Source: Karstenula rhodostoma CBS 690.94 (taxonomy: Eukaryota; Ascomycota; Dothideomycetes; Pleosporales; Didymosphaeriaceae). From it: a DNA stretch of 64,000 bases. Below, piece by piece: positions 36,085-46,753 of the stretch; the first letter of the stretch is position 1; each line of letters opens with the position of its first letter. The notes beneath the pieces are model-generated. The model searched no databases, was not told where the DNA came from, and saw only the letters and a program-made list of their open reading frames with translations. Where the stretch lies: contig MU001495.1 in assembly GCA_010093485.1 (NCBI GenBank), forward strand, positions 62,001 to 126,000. The letters run 5' to 3'. The position numbers and the translations under genes are program-made.

Positions 36085-37764
36085 ATGTCAGAAATAGAGA
36101 AGAGCTCTATTTTTCACGACCCCGGAATTGGAGCATGCCAACACGCACGGCACTTACCTACAGGGAGATGAGATAGCGGGGCTGTCTGAGGAGCATCGCC
36201 AATATCTCCTCGAACGACATGGAACACTTGAACTCGATCCCGTCCCTTCCATGACAGACGCGGATCCGTGCAATTGGCCACGATGGAAAATGCGCATTCT
36301 CTGCTACTTTCCCACTCCTATCACTGATCGTATCACAGAAAATCATCAACCTCCTGCTGGTGGCTTTTCACGCGTTGATGTCTACCTTCATGGCTTCGGG
36401 CATCATCCCGGCCTACGAAAACATTGCTGAAGACCTTGGAGTTACCCTTCAGCAGACCACGTACCTCACCTCAATCCGAATCGCCGTCATTGGAGGCGCG
36501 CCTCTCTTTTGGAGACCACTGTCCACCCGCTACGGACGCCGTCCCATCTTCATAATCTCGTTGATCGGCAGCAATGCTTCAACATCGGCTGCGCAAAGAC
36601 CGAGACATACGCGGCAATGGTGGCCTGCCGCGCCTTCGTCGCCTTTTTCATCTCCCCCGCCGCGGCTATCGGCTCCGCCGTCGTCGTCGAAACCTTCTTC
36701 AAGTACGATACTCCCAGGTACAAAGTCGCTATGTCTCAGACATGGACACTTCGTACATAAACCCACTTTCCTGACTCAGCTGACTTTGTACCCACGAGTA
36801 TAGGCACGAGCGAGCCAAGTTCATGGGCGTGTGGACCATCATGCTAACCATCGGTGTCCCCCTCGCGCCCTTCATCTTCGGCTTCGTCATATACAACGTC
36901 GGCTACCGCTGGATCTACTGAATCTTCGCCATCATCAACGGCATGCAGCTCTTCCTGTACATCTTCCTCGGCCCGGAAACGCGCTTCATCCGACCCTACA
37001 AGACGGAGCAGGAGCTCCCCAGCTTCAAGGACTCGTACTTCAAGTTCCGTCGCATCGATCCCACTTCCATCACCGCGTACGAGTTCGTCTCGCCCCTGCG
37101 CCTTGCCGCGTACCCCTGCGTCGTGATCCCCGCCGCGTCCTACGCCATGGTCTTCCTCTTCGCGAGCGTGCTGTCGACCGTGGAGGTGCCGCAGCTTTTC
37201 GGCGAGAAGTTCCACCTCAACGCCCAGCAGATTGGCCTGCAGTTCCTCAGTCTAGTCATCGGCTCCATCATCGGCGAGCAGGTTGGCGGCCGCGCGAGCG
37301 ACACGTGGATGCGCAGGGGCGGCAGGAAGCGCGCGGATGGGAGACCTGCGCCAGAGTTTCGCCTTTGGCTCACCTACCTTGGGTATGCGCTGGTTGTATG
37401 CGGGATCGTTGTGTTCCTCGTGCGCATCGAGCAGGCGGTGCCGCTGGAGTGGAATGTTACGCCTGTGGTGGGCGTTGCTATTGCCGCAGCAGGCAATCAG
37501 ATCGTTACCACAGTCTTGATCACGTACGCGGTTGACTGCTATCATGAAGAGGCTGGCAGCATCGGCGTGTTCATCAGCTTTGTGAGGCAGATCTGGGGAT
37601 TTATTGGACCATTCTGGTTCCCGCGGATGTTTGAGGATGTGGGCATTGCGAACAGTGCGGGTGTTGCGGTTGCGATGCTTGTTGTCGTCAGCGTGGTGCC
37701 TACGTTGATTCTGCAGTGGAGGGGGAAAATCTTCCGGCAGGGAGAGATGGAGGCAAGGATCTAG
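36085..37764 (+). pseudogene. MFS transporter (DHA1-like) pseudogene
   Basis: The remains of a fungal major facilitator are clear: an N-terminal region ending in DADPCNWPRWK, the first membrane helix from KIINLLLVAFHALM, motif A as RYGRRP, then GVWTIMLTIGVPLAPFIFGF and the C-terminal helices to 37764. Four lesions break it. There is one extra C in the run at 36119-36123, the donor of a 49-bp intron at 36290 reads AT instead of GT, one base is lost between 36579 and 36580, and a TGA replaces the expected Trp codon at 36919-36921 in the conserved YRWIYWIF stretch. A second intron (36718-36803) is intact. The longest clean piece (36943-37764) covers only the last half and could not form a working carrier. 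Family members export drugs, toxins or metabolites. Its position beside a RIP-affected block and the two G-to-A type lesions are compatible with mutation leaking out of the repeats; the two indels need another cause or could be sequence errors. Confidence 0.85.
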
Positions 37765-37862
37765 GCCAACCTTCGATGTTAGCAATGGTTCTTAGATTAT
37801 TGAACGATATGTTATATAGACTACGGTTCCCACTGGAGCTTCCCATCGCCAGCGCCACCCCC

Positions 37863-38768
37863 TCAAAGCCCCGAATAATGAACCCACTTATGACCCTCGT
37901 CGAGCACGTCAATGCTCTTCTGCAGCCATGCATCGTACGCCTCCTCCTCCTTCTTCACGTACCCCTCAGGTCCACAGACATACAACTCCGCGCTCCCACC
38001 CCCCTCGATCATATCCACAAACGCATCCACCACGCCATCAATCGACGCCAAAACCCCATCCTTCTCAACGCTCTCATAAAAGCTCTTAGAATTAATCCCC
38101 GTCCGCGCAATCCCAGGACACACGGCATTCACCGTGATCCCCTCCGCCGGCAGCATCTTCCCATACGTGCGCGTCAGCCCCACGACGCCGTACTTTGCCG
38201 CCGAATACACCGGCAGTGCAGGCACAGGCGCGATGCCGCAGATGCTAGCCACGAGGCCGAGCTTCCCGCGCCACCCAGCGGCATCCACGTCCTGCCGGCG
38301 GAACTGCTGCACCGCGAGCGCAACCGTGTACAGCACGCCCGTGAGATCGACGTCGAGCGTCTGCAGGTCCGGCTTCGCAAACGCCGCGCCCGCCGCGCTC
38401 TCCTCGGCGAACGGGAGCCACTTCCTCTCGCCTATGCCGGCGATGGGGAATACGTGGTCGATGCGTCCGCCGAGGACGGCTAGGGCTTGCTTGAATGCCG
38501 AGAGCTGCGAGTCCCACGAGGAGACGTCTGTGCCTGCGTAGTGGACCCTTATGCTGGATGGTGTGTTGTGGGTTGCGGCTAGTTGTTTTGCGCCGGCGAG
38601 GGAGACGTCGGCGATGAAGATGTGGTGGTGCTGGGAGAGGAGGCGCGTGGCGAGGGCGTAGCCTAGGCCGCTGGAGCCGCCTGGGAGTGTTTAGATGGAG
38701 GACGGGGTGGGCGGCTGCGGGGGAGTAGGGATACCTGTGATGAAGGCGGTGCGTGGGCGGGTGGTCAT
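37863..38768 (-). CDS. NAD(P)-dependent short-chain dehydrogenase/reductase
   Basis: Exons 38768-38735 and 38680-37863 give 283 residues. The 54-bp GT-AG intron is phase 1 and falls inside the nucleotide-binding motif, so the start is easily missed. Classical SDR features: TGGSSGLG at residues 11-18, the PIAGIG turn corresponding to the usual NAG motif, catalytic Ser157, Tyr170 and Lys174 in YSAAK, and VCPGIARTGI after the active site. The layout resembles fungal 15-hydroxyprostaglandin-dehydrogenase-like SDRs of about 280 residues; the substrate is unknown. No membrane or secretion signal. It is convergent with the MFS pseudogene (98 bp between their ends) and divergent from the Zn2Cys6 regulator, a common layout of small fungal catabolic or detoxification clusters. 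There is no sign of damage. Confidence 0.9.
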
Positions 38769-39582
38769 CACGTAGAGTTGTGTTCAGGGTTTTTTAAAGT
38801 GTGTTTTGTGTAAGGATTCCACCTGGACTGATGGGTTGAGATGTATGAGATGTCCTGGAGGAACGTGAATACAAGCATTAGTTTCCCCGCACGGGAGTGT
38901 CGTGCTGCGCGGGGTAGCGGAGCTGCATGCCCCTCGGTGCATCTTTAGGTGGTAAGTAGCATGTCCCCCTTGGTTCTTTCTTGGGATTTGCATTTGGGAG
39001 TCGCTCGCAAGTCTGAATCGGATTTGTGGTATAGTGGATGATGCTTGCTGGTAGTTGATCGTAGAAAACTGATGCTCAGGATATGTGTATCCTGCACCAT
39101 GAAAAATGCTCAGTCACTGACGGTGCGATACTGAAAGAATGGTTAGACAATTAGGATCCAAGTTGCTGATAGATGGTGATTTAGGCTCCACATATGCGGC
39201 GCCTGCCTGGATCGCTAAGGCGTCAATGAGTGCAGGCGCACCGAGCACTGCTACCGAGATGTCTCGCGCATCCGAAACAGGAACCAAAGGACTTCGACAA
39301 GATACACATGGCAGTAGGCACACGTCCTTATACCTAGCGCGTCTTGGTGAGCGATATGTCCATGGTGTGGCGTCTTACTGAGCGAAAGTAGAAAAAGGTC
39401 GTGACAATGGATGATACGGCACCGGTGGGGTGGTTGAAGCTGCGATGAATACGGCTAGCCTCTGACCCAGAAAGGCAATAAAACGCTACTTATTACCGGG
39501 TACTACGTACCTTCCGCGTAACATTACACGACCCCAAAACCAACTCCTGTCCCTCCTCTTTTTCAAAACCTGTCAATTACAC
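38769..39582. promoter_or_regulatory. Shared upstream region of SDR and Zn2Cys6 regulator
   Basis: An 814-bp gap lies between divergent starts. Short frames here (38784-38993, 39114-39323) have no family features. A binuclear zinc regulator encoded next door often binds CGG-type triplets in such a gap. CGG words are present, but I cannot single out a convincing paired site. Confidence 0.4.
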
Positions 39583-41456
39583 ATGTCGCCGGTATATGCA
39601 CTTCCAAGAGCGAAAGCATGTCGGAACTGCGCTGCTGCAAAAGTCAAATGCGAGCCTGCCATTGGCCACGCTAAATGCAAGAGGTATGTGGCCCTCGATC
39701 GATGCCGAAACCAGACACTTGTTGACAGCCCAGATGCAATAATCAAGATGTTGCATGCGTAGTGAACGCTGTTGAGCCGCGGAAGCGGAAGAGAGCCGAA
39801 CCGTCTACAGGCAACGGGCGCATCGTGATTCCAGCGGGCAGCGTGTTCACCCCGGCGGCGCCAAGCTCATGTCGCCTTTTCGAGATTGAGCAGGGATTGG
39901 AGTATTACCGAACGTCTCTGTTTGAATTCTTTCCGTTTGTGGTCATGCCAGACGTGAAACAGCCAGCGGGAGAATTCGCAAAGGCAAAACCGTGTCTGGC
40001 GCTGATGGTGGCGATGCTCGGATGCACGAAGGATCGGGCTAGACAGCGCGAGTTGACTACGCATGCTACAGCGTACATTGGTACTCATATGGTGCAGAAA
40101 GGGCAGAAGTCTTTGGATCTGCTGCAAGGGCTGCTGCTGCTGATACATTGGTGAGAACAACGTTTGCGTCCACGGTTTGGGAGTTGACCTTCGGATTGTA
40201 GGTCCCATCTACAACTTGAACTCCGAGGCCAGCGAAGTATCTTCATGCATATGGCAATGAGCCTGTTGGTTGATCTGCGCCTCAACATATCGCCGTTTGC
40301 GAGACGCCACTTTGTCACGGCGACCGAAGTGTCTGATGGCTTTGAACTACGCACCGAGTACCACGCTGAGAACCTGGCTGAGCTACACACGCTGGAAGAG
40401 CGGCGCGCTTTCGTGGGTTGCACCTATCTATCTTCCGTGTACGAGTCTTCCTGAGTCTGCTTGAGGCCCCTTCCGATTCGCGAATGACTGACACAAACAG
40501 CTTGTCGAACACATCCGTGAACCTCAATCCCGTGCGATTCGACGACTACGCAGAGCAATGTTGTGATGTCCTGGAAAAGAGTGGCATTAAGACTGACTTG
40601 ACCCTAACCAGCCTCTGCCGTCTCCAGCGCTCCGTCGAACAGTTCCGCGTCGTCAACTGCTGGTTCAACATGACGCAGCGCCCGCGCGGCAGCGGCTACG
40701 AATTCATCTACAACATCTTCCGGCAGTCGTCCTCCAACGAGGACATCCTCCAGCACGTGCGAACCTGGGACGCCAAGATCTCCGCGCAATGGAATGCGAT
40801 TCCAGAGAGCGTCAGGACGCGTGGGTGGGACCGAAGCCAGCACAAAAGACGACGCTGACAGAAACAATCCAGGACTCCTGACCATCCAGTACGGGTACGC
40901 GCGCGTGTGCCTCTACGAATGCTGTCTGGAAGAGGCGCTGTTCCCCTCGGCCGAGGCCCGCCACGAGGTCCTGCGCAACTGCATTTCGGCGATAAAGTTC
41001 CTCAACGACACGCTGGTGCCCATCTCGCTTGATCCCCGCATGCTGCTCGATGTCCCAGCGCACGTATTCGCGCAGTCAAACCACAATACCTTCCTTGCGC
41101 TGCTAATGTGTTCTGTGAAGTGCGGCGACAACTCCACGGAGACGGTTGATCGGGAGCTGAAACTGCGCGACTACTTCGCTAGGACGTCGGATAGACTCGC
41201 TGCCCTGCTTGCCGAGCCGTCGGACGAGATTCCGGTCTTCTATAGGAAGCTGATCCCCATGGCGAGGGGCGTACAGAAGTGGTTTGCGGCGAAGCTGCGC
41301 AATGGTGAAGAGGTGGCTGGGGTGGATGTCATGAGCAACGGCACGGGTAGTTCGGGATCGGATTTAGATGTCGACTTTTGGGGTCAGTTTCTCAATATGG
41401 ATGGTGATGAGTGGCTGCAGGACGTTCTGGCCACGGAGCACTCTAACACAGCGTAG
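39583..41456 (+). CDS. Zn2Cys6 fungal-type transcription factor, five exons
   Basis: Exons 39583-39683, 39734-40150, 40202-40438, 40501-40820 and 40873-41456 give 552 residues. All four introns are GT-AG and the phases agree. The first intron interrupts the zinc cluster; once spliced, all six Cys stand at 13, 16, 23, 32, 35 and 42 with the normal spacing (CRNCAAAKVKC, then CKRCNNQDVAC). A basic patch, EPRKRKRAEP, follows. The middle domain shows the fungal-TF architecture: the QQ/LLLLIHW helix, HMAMSLLVDLRLNISP, then ERRAFVGCTYLSSV and FDDYAEQCCDVL, and a helix-rich C-terminus ending in an acidic segment. Such proteins are nuclear DNA-binding regulators, often of adjacent genes. Divergent pairing with the SDR makes that gene, and formerly the MFS carrier, the natural candidate targets (inference). 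Confidence 0.92.
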
Positions 41457-41595
41457 AACCCATGGCACACAGGGCCGACGGTCAGGATGTGCTATTCTGC
41501 TTGCGCTGCGACGTGGTGGAGGAAGCGATAGGTCAAGCCGGTGGAAGCGGAGGTAGCTATCCAAGCAAGTGGGTTGCAATGGCTCCATGAAGCAC

Positions 41596-41811
41596 CTATG
41601 CTTGTATTTCCAGGTATTGCTCTATGTACCAGTTCCATACTGCCGATAGCCAGAGGAGGATTGAGATCACAGCTACCAAAGTAAACCCCATCGGCAGAAA
41701 AACTGCACGTGCGTGAAGTTTATCGAGGGCCGGGTAATGCGAGTTGTAGATGGGTGTAGTTGTGCCATGTAGAAGAAGCACGTCCTCTCCGTCGTCCTCA
41801 GATCCAGCCAT
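41596..41811 (-). CDS. Possible small single-pass membrane protein
   Basis: Open frame of 71 residues from the Met at 41811. The first half is acidic and soluble-looking (MAGSEDDGEDVLLL), followed by one strong hydrophobic segment, about residues 40-60, containing FTLVAVISILLWLSAVW, and a short polar tail. The composition is what a real tail-anchored or single-pass peptide would show, and the frame stands free of longer competitors. I recognise no family. An upstream Met at 41847 gives 83 residues. It could be chance. Confidence 0.35.
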   Translation of the reverse strand: MAGSEDDGEDVLLLHGTTTPIYNSHYPALDKLHARAVFLPMGFTLVAVISILLWLSAVWNWYIEQYLEIQA

Positions 41812-42344
41812 GATAGCAGCTAAGCACCGTGTAGGAGTAAGAAGCAAGGAAGTACCAAACGGGAAGCAACAAAGGACTAAACGTACTTAGACCACTCCCA
41901 ACAGGAAAAAAAAAAAAGCTAATTAGGTTGCGTTGGAAGCGTAGTTCTATGATTTTCCGATTGTTGGCACGAACTACGACGTGGGGTGGGTGGGGTGAAG
42001 GGATGGACGAAATTATGGACTGCGACTGCCGCCTAATAGTAATAGTAATGCAAAAGAAGCGTTGGGAATGGGTGGAACGAAGGGAGACTGTAGGCTATAC
42101 ATGACCATCCTTGCTACCCGGCATATTCTCTGCAGTGCCAGTTACCATGGCCCGGTGGATGTCGTATGTGACGTGTCTATCAATTTGTGCTGATCGAGGT
42201 TCGAAGGATTTCGCGTCAGCGAAGAAAGGAGACGGCAAAACTCCACGCAAGAAAGATTCGTGTGTGTGCCCAACAACCTAACCGCGAGCATCTATCTACG
42301 CGCCGTCGTTGTCGCTACCCAAACTCCAGCAGGGCTCTGCTCCT
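41812..42344. other. Intergenic, no gene seen
   Basis: About 530 bp between the small membrane ORF and the end of the GNAT gene. It contains a short A run near 41906 and no supported coding sequence. Confidence 0.4.
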
Positions 42345-43069
42345 CTACGGAGCCGGGCCACCACGCCCAACAGACGCCTCCGCAGCGTCGTACGCCATGA
42401 CATCAAACCCAAAGCGCCTCTCCCCACCCACGCCGTCGACACTGAAATTCCTCGCCTCCCTGAACCCCAAGCCCAGATAAAACGTTTCCGCCGCCGGCTC
42501 CGCAATCAGCGTGACATTCACATTCGCACCCCGGCCTTCCCCCCTTGCACGCTCAAGCCCCGCCGCGACGAGCCGCGTGGCCAGCAGCTCGAGGTAAAGT
42601 TGCGTGTGGCCAAAGGGAGGCAGATTCTGTTGCTTGTGGGCGGAGAACCGGCGGTCGAATGGCAGGGCGCGGGAGAAGTTCAGATCGCGATGCGTGCAGT
42701 TTGCCATGGGTGCACCGGTTCAGCTCCCTATGTGTATGCAGCACGCGCACGCACGGGATGGTGGGGTGGGTCTTTACCTTCCATTATCGACATACGCAAA
42801 CGCGGCAGCGCATCCCCCTCGCTGCGCTGCACCCACAATGCGCCTGCGACGACCATCCCCTCGTCCTCGCCCTCGCCGTCTTCTGCCTCCGCCGCTGTAA
42901 TCTCCACAACCTCGCCGTGACCGCCGGGTTGCCCCATTAACAGGGAGACGTTCCGCGTCAAGCAGCGTCTGTGTTCGTTCGGGTACGTGTGGCGGAGTTG
43001 GTATACGTAGTCCCAGAAGGGCAGGGGGGAGAAGGCGGCCATGGTGATGTTAGCTATGGCGGGGGCCAT
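42345..43069 (-). CDS. GNAT-type N-acetyltransferase, probably disrupted
   Basis: Two exons are apparent on the minus strand. The first (43069-42778) reads TMAAFSPLPFWDYVYQLRH and continues to LRMSIMEG. The second carries the GNAT core: QLYLELLATRLVAAGLERAR, the acetyl-CoA-binding loop region, then ETFYLGLGFREARNF and a final strand FGFDVMAYD. A good intron (donor GTAAAG at 42777, acceptor at 42728) keeps the frame, but the third codon after it is TGA (42722-42720). A rarer splice from GTGCGT at about 42753 to an AG before the QLYLELL strand would avoid the stop but delete about 25 residues. The first strand of the fold also seems missing, because no ATG precedes the first helix. Function would be acetyl transfer to an unknown amine. 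I lean towards a recently inactivated gene. Confidence 0.55.
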
Positions 43070-43628
43070 CGTCGGGGGTGGCGTTGCGGAGGCGGAGGAG
43101 GCCGTGGGGGCGGGCGCGCAGGGGGTGCTGTTCAGTTTGTGCTGCGACGTTGTGGGTCAGGAGGGGGAAGAGGAAGCTGAGATGGAATTGCAGTATGAGT
43201 CGTATCCTCATCTTAGCTATCTTTGTGAGTGTGGTATGGGGGAGTGAATGGGTTGCGTTGAGGTGGTGTAGGGGGTTCCCCGCTTGTGGCGTAGCGTGGT
43301 GCGGATGCGGCCGCCAAAGGTAAGACGAGAATTGTACACAGGTGGGGTGCGGGCTGCTCGAACTCTGTTAAGATGGAATTTCTGTACTTTTATCCGTGGG
43401 AGCTGCAGACGCTGCGTCCTGACGTAACACGGGAGCGGTAAATCAGGAGGTGGTATAAACGGGGTATGTCTGGCTGTGCTCGTATCAACAGGGACGCGGT
43501 TCTCAGGCCTAACTACAATGGCCGAGGTCAGTGATATACAACAACACTCAGCCGCACCGTCTCAACACAGCTCTTGACTCGCAGTCCGCCCCTTTAAAAC
43601 TCACGTCTTCTTCCCGAAAATCTGCTCC
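43070..43628. other. Intergenic between GNAT and acetate kinase genes
   Basis: About 560 bp holding the GNAT promoter and the 3' end of the acetate kinase gene. The proximal part is GC-rich with repeated GGGGG and GGCGG words; no gene is supported. Confidence 0.4.
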
Positions 43629-44984
43629 CTATCCCTTAGCAACCCCCCTCGCCATCTGCAGCTGCTCATCCGTCTTGCAAATCAGTGTTTTAAACCGCGC
43701 ATCCCCCGCGCTGATATCCGCCACCACCCCATCCCCAGGCTGATTATTCCTCTCCGCATCGAGCCCGAAACCCAAACACTCCACACCCCTAACAACTTCC
43801 TTCCTCAGCCTCGCCCCCCTCTCCCCAATCCCCCCCGCAAAAACCAACGCATCCACTTCCCCGACCAGCTTCGCAAAATACGGCGCCACATAGTTCATGA
43901 TGCGATCCACGAAGATGTCAAACGCGAGCATCTTCATTTCCTCCCCGCTGCTGCTGATGTCAGCAAAGTCCGTCGTCCCCGTGAGCGCCTTCCAGCCGGC
44001 CTTCTTGTTGAGGATTTGCTCGGCCTGCGTGATGTCCATGTGGCCGGCGGCGGCGTGGGAGAGGGAACCGGCGGAGTGGGTGAAGTGGAAGATGAGGGAG
44101 GGGTCGATGGAGCCGGAGCGGGTGGCGCCGGGGAGGCCGGCAAGCGGGGTCAGGCCCATTGAGGTGTCGTGGGAGACGCCGTTTTTGATGCAGCAGGCCG
44201 AGGCGCCCGAGCCGAGGTGGAGGGCGATGATGTTGAGGGTTGTTGGGTCTTTTTTGAGGTGGGAGGCCACCTGGTTGATGTTAGCTGGGGTGTTTGTTTG
44301 TTTGTTTGTTTGGTCGTGGCTTTGTGGTATGGGAAGGGGTTGAAAAGGGTAGCAAAAGGGGGGGAATAGGAAGGAAAGGAATAGCCAGTAACATACAGCA
44401 TCCGTGATAAACTGATAGCTGATCCCATGAAACCCATACTTCCTCAGCTTATTCCTCTCCGCGACCTCCTGATCAACGGGATACGTGGAAATATGCCTCG
44501 GAATCGTCGCGTGGAAGCTACTATCAAAGTACGCGACGTTCTTTGCATTCGGCAGTATCTCGCTCACAGCCCTCACAATACTCAACGCAGGCGCGTTGTG
44601 CAGCGGCGCGAGATCGCTCAGCTCCGCGATGTGGTGAAACGTTTCCTTGTCGATGATCTGCGCGTGCGGGTAGTCGCCGCCGTGCACGACGCGGTGGCAC
44701 GTGAAGTGGATGTCGTCGGTTTTGGAGAGCTCGGGCAGGTCGGCGTCGTTCTGGAGGTGGGAGAGGATGTACTTGAAGGCGTCTTCTTGCGAGGCGATGT
44801 CTTCTAGCTCTTTTCCCTTGATGTTCTCGTCGCCTCGTGAGTACTTGAGTTTTGCGGGCGGGGCTGTCAGGCCTTCGATGGTGGCTTCGGCGAGCTGGTG
44901 AGGTGTGGGAGACGAAGGCTCGGCTTTGTAGACGGAAATTTTGACGCTGGAGGAGCCCGCGTTGATGGAGAGGATGATTTCCAT
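43629..44984 (-). CDS. ack: Acetate kinase
   Basis: Exons 44984-44397 and 44270-43629 give 409 residues. The 126-bp intron is phase 0 (donor GTATGT, branch-like GCTAAC, acceptor CAACCAG) and is open in frame, so an unspliced reading would insert 42 spurious residues. Family signatures are complete: INAGSSSVKI at the N-terminus, HRVVHGGDYPHAQ, YGFHGISYQF, LHLGSGASACCI, then DTSMGLTPLAGLPGATRSG and FAGGIGERGARLR near the end. The enzyme interconverts acetyl phosphate plus ADP with acetate plus ATP. In fungi it usually partners xylulose-5-phosphate/fructose-6-phosphate phosphoketolase, often encoded beside it, but no phosphoketolase gene lies in this window. No targeting signal is apparent, so it is probably cytosolic. 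The intron contains a TTTG tandem run at about 44291-44313. Confidence 0.95.
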   Translation of the reverse strand: MEIILSINAGSSSVKISVYKAEPSSPTPHQLAEATIEGLTAPPAKLKYSRGDENIKGKELEDIASQEDAFKYILSHLQNDADLPELSKTDDIHFTCHRVVHGGDYPHAQIIDKETFHHIAELSDLAPLHNAPALSIVRAVSEILPNAKNVAYFDSSFHATIPRHISTYPVDQEVAERNKLRKYGFHGISYQFITDAVCYWLFLSFLFPPFCYPFQPLPIPQSHDQTNKQTNTPANINQVASHLKKDPTTLNIIALHLGSGASACCIKNGVSHDTSMGLTPLAGLPGATRSGSIDPSLIFHFTHSAGSLSHAAAGHMDITQAEQILNKKAGWKALTGTTDFADISSSGEEMKMLAFDIFVDRIMNYVAPYFAKLVGEVDALVFAGGIGERGARLRKEVVRGVECLGFGLDAERNNQPGDGVVADISAGDARFKTLICKTDEQLQMARGVAKG

Positions 44985-45755
44985 GTTTGCGGATTTCTAA
45001 ATGCCTGACTCTTCCCGAAACTCTTCCTGGACTTGTTCTGGAAGGTGTGCAAGCAGTTAATTGACCTTGGTTAGCCGAGCAGGTCGAGGCCAGGTAGTTA
45101 GGGAAGAAGTTCGAAGTGTGATCGAAAAGGTTGCATCTACACACTAGGCCATACAGTCAAACGATCTATCGGAAGTCGCGGAGCCTCGCGCAGCTACTAC
45201 AGCATTTCGTCATCCCGCAGTAATGCAGCCCTGCAGATCCATGCAGGAGATGAGCATGAAGCGAACCACGGAAACAGCGCTCACACGTGGCTAGGCGATT
45301 GTTGCATCTCAAAAGTCAACCAGGGTCTCCCTTGCGTGGTGAAGTTGAAGGGCTTCGTGGGGAGGTGTAGGATGTGACGTCATCGCATCTGAATCGACTA
45401 TTGCAGACAGCATCCTAGGCCTGTGTTTGTTCGTGGTGTATGGCGTCGAGATCCTAATGCGATGGTCACGGGTAATTGGTTGGCAGATGCACTGAACAGT
45501 ACATGCTCTAATCCGTAACTGCGTAGGATCCAAGTGGGGAAGGTGCAACTATATGCGGCTTAGATGTAACACCGTCACATGCAGCGTAGGTGTCGTGAAG
45601 CGATTGCATTACAAGTAAACGCAGTGAAGCTGTCCAAGTATGCATGACGCGTGACGGCTGACGCAATCCAGTCGGCCGACATGCAAACGTACCCATGTTG
45701 TACAGTCTAGACAGCTGCCCTTCGGTCTTGGTCTTGAGCCTACACGGTACATGGT
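44985..45755. other. Intergenic, no gene seen
   Basis: About 770 bp between the acetate kinase start and the end of the isochorismatase-like gene. It includes the acetate kinase promoter. Short frames here have no features. Confidence 0.4.
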
Positions 45756-46753
45756 TCAAATCTTACACAGCGACTGGAGCGAGTCCTTCGTACTCTCGGC
45801 AGACTCCTTGACAAGCTTGATAAGCTCTTTGAACTCTGGGCTCTTCGCGTCGCCCACGGCTTCGTACATCCAGCTTTCGCTAGTCACGACCTGAGCGCCT
45901 GCGTGCCGCAACCTGGCCATTGCTATAGGCACTTCTTCCTTGTTCACGCTGCTCACACCGTCCGCGATAACGTATACGCTGTGGCCTTCGTCGAGGAGGT
46001 CAAGCGCCGTCTGGGTCACGCAGATGTGGGATTCGATGCCGACGATGACACACGAGAGCGGCGAGTTGAGCGATGCTATACCAGTGCGGACTTCAGGGGT
46101 GCTGACAGCGAATGCAGTCAGCGTTGCTTGCTCAGGGGTACGTGGCTGAGGAAGCATATGGCGTACAGCATTGAGAAGAGGGTTTTGTCGGCATGGACGA
46201 CGGTTTTGATGCCGCCGGGTGCGTCGAGCATCAACTCAGACACCGTCTCACCGAGCCTGGCCTTGTTCTGCGTGGTTGCGAACACGGGGATGTTGAGGAT
46301 CTGGCCTGGTGGCTGGTTAACATGGCCAAGCCACGGGGTGGGGGTCATCCGGCTTCACGGTTTTGGCCCCCTTGGATCAGCCGCCTCATCACGGAGACGG
46401 CTGGGGCTGCATAAGCGAATGCGCCCCAGGTGATGTCCTGCTGGCTGCAATGGCGCAGGTGGGGCTGGCTTACTTGCTCTCAGCAGCTTTTGGGTCGTCG
46501 CGACGACTCTGGGGAACTCATGGATGGCAGGGCGGAACTTGTCCTGCAGGTCGCAAATGCTGGCAGCATCTCAGCATCGGGAAGCTGTCGGCGACTACAT
46601 GGTCAGTGGAATGCTGCGGTGGGCTCGGGGGATGCTCACCAAGCGTGTCAGGTGTCAGGGACGGCATACAAGAGAGCGGGGTTGTCTGGCGGGCAGTGAG
46701 GGCGTGTCGAGGCGACGGGCGGGGGGCGTCTTACTGATGCGGCGGTGAGCCAT
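45756..46753 (-). CDS. Isochorismatase-like cysteine hydrolase, five exons
   Basis: Exons 46753-46735, 46685-46670, 46559-46474, 46305-46167 and 46101-45756 give 201 residues. The second exon is only 16 nt. All introns are GT-AG and the phases close. Splicing gives NNPALFICDLQDKFRPAIHE, a typical start of the family, and the triad is present: Asp15 in CDLQDK, Lys81 in ADKTLFSML, Cys114 in GIESHICVTQTALDLL. Length and the short N-terminus match the ISOC1/ISOC2 group rather than nicotinamidases. The family cleaves small amides, imides or vinyl ethers, but the physiological substrate of the ISOC group is uncertain. No targeting signal. It is divergent from the Cid-type nucleotidyltransferase gene about 1.5 kb away. 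Without splicing the gene appears as two unrelated fragments. Confidence 0.9.

Noticed and set aside
36919..36921. TGA read as Trp (alternative code) to explain stops in the MFS and GNAT genes
   Set aside because: Intact genes here, such as the FAD monooxygenase, end in TGA, and the MFS gene also has frameshifts and a lost donor site.
36831..37535. Long frame overlapping the MFS remains in another phase
   Set aside because: Arg/His/Pro-rich artefact of GC-rich coding sequence; the MFS frame carries the family motifs.
45745..45765. GGTTCAAATC word resembling a tRNA B box
   Set aside because: It lies at the stop of the isochorismatase-like gene and lacks the rest of a cloverleaf.
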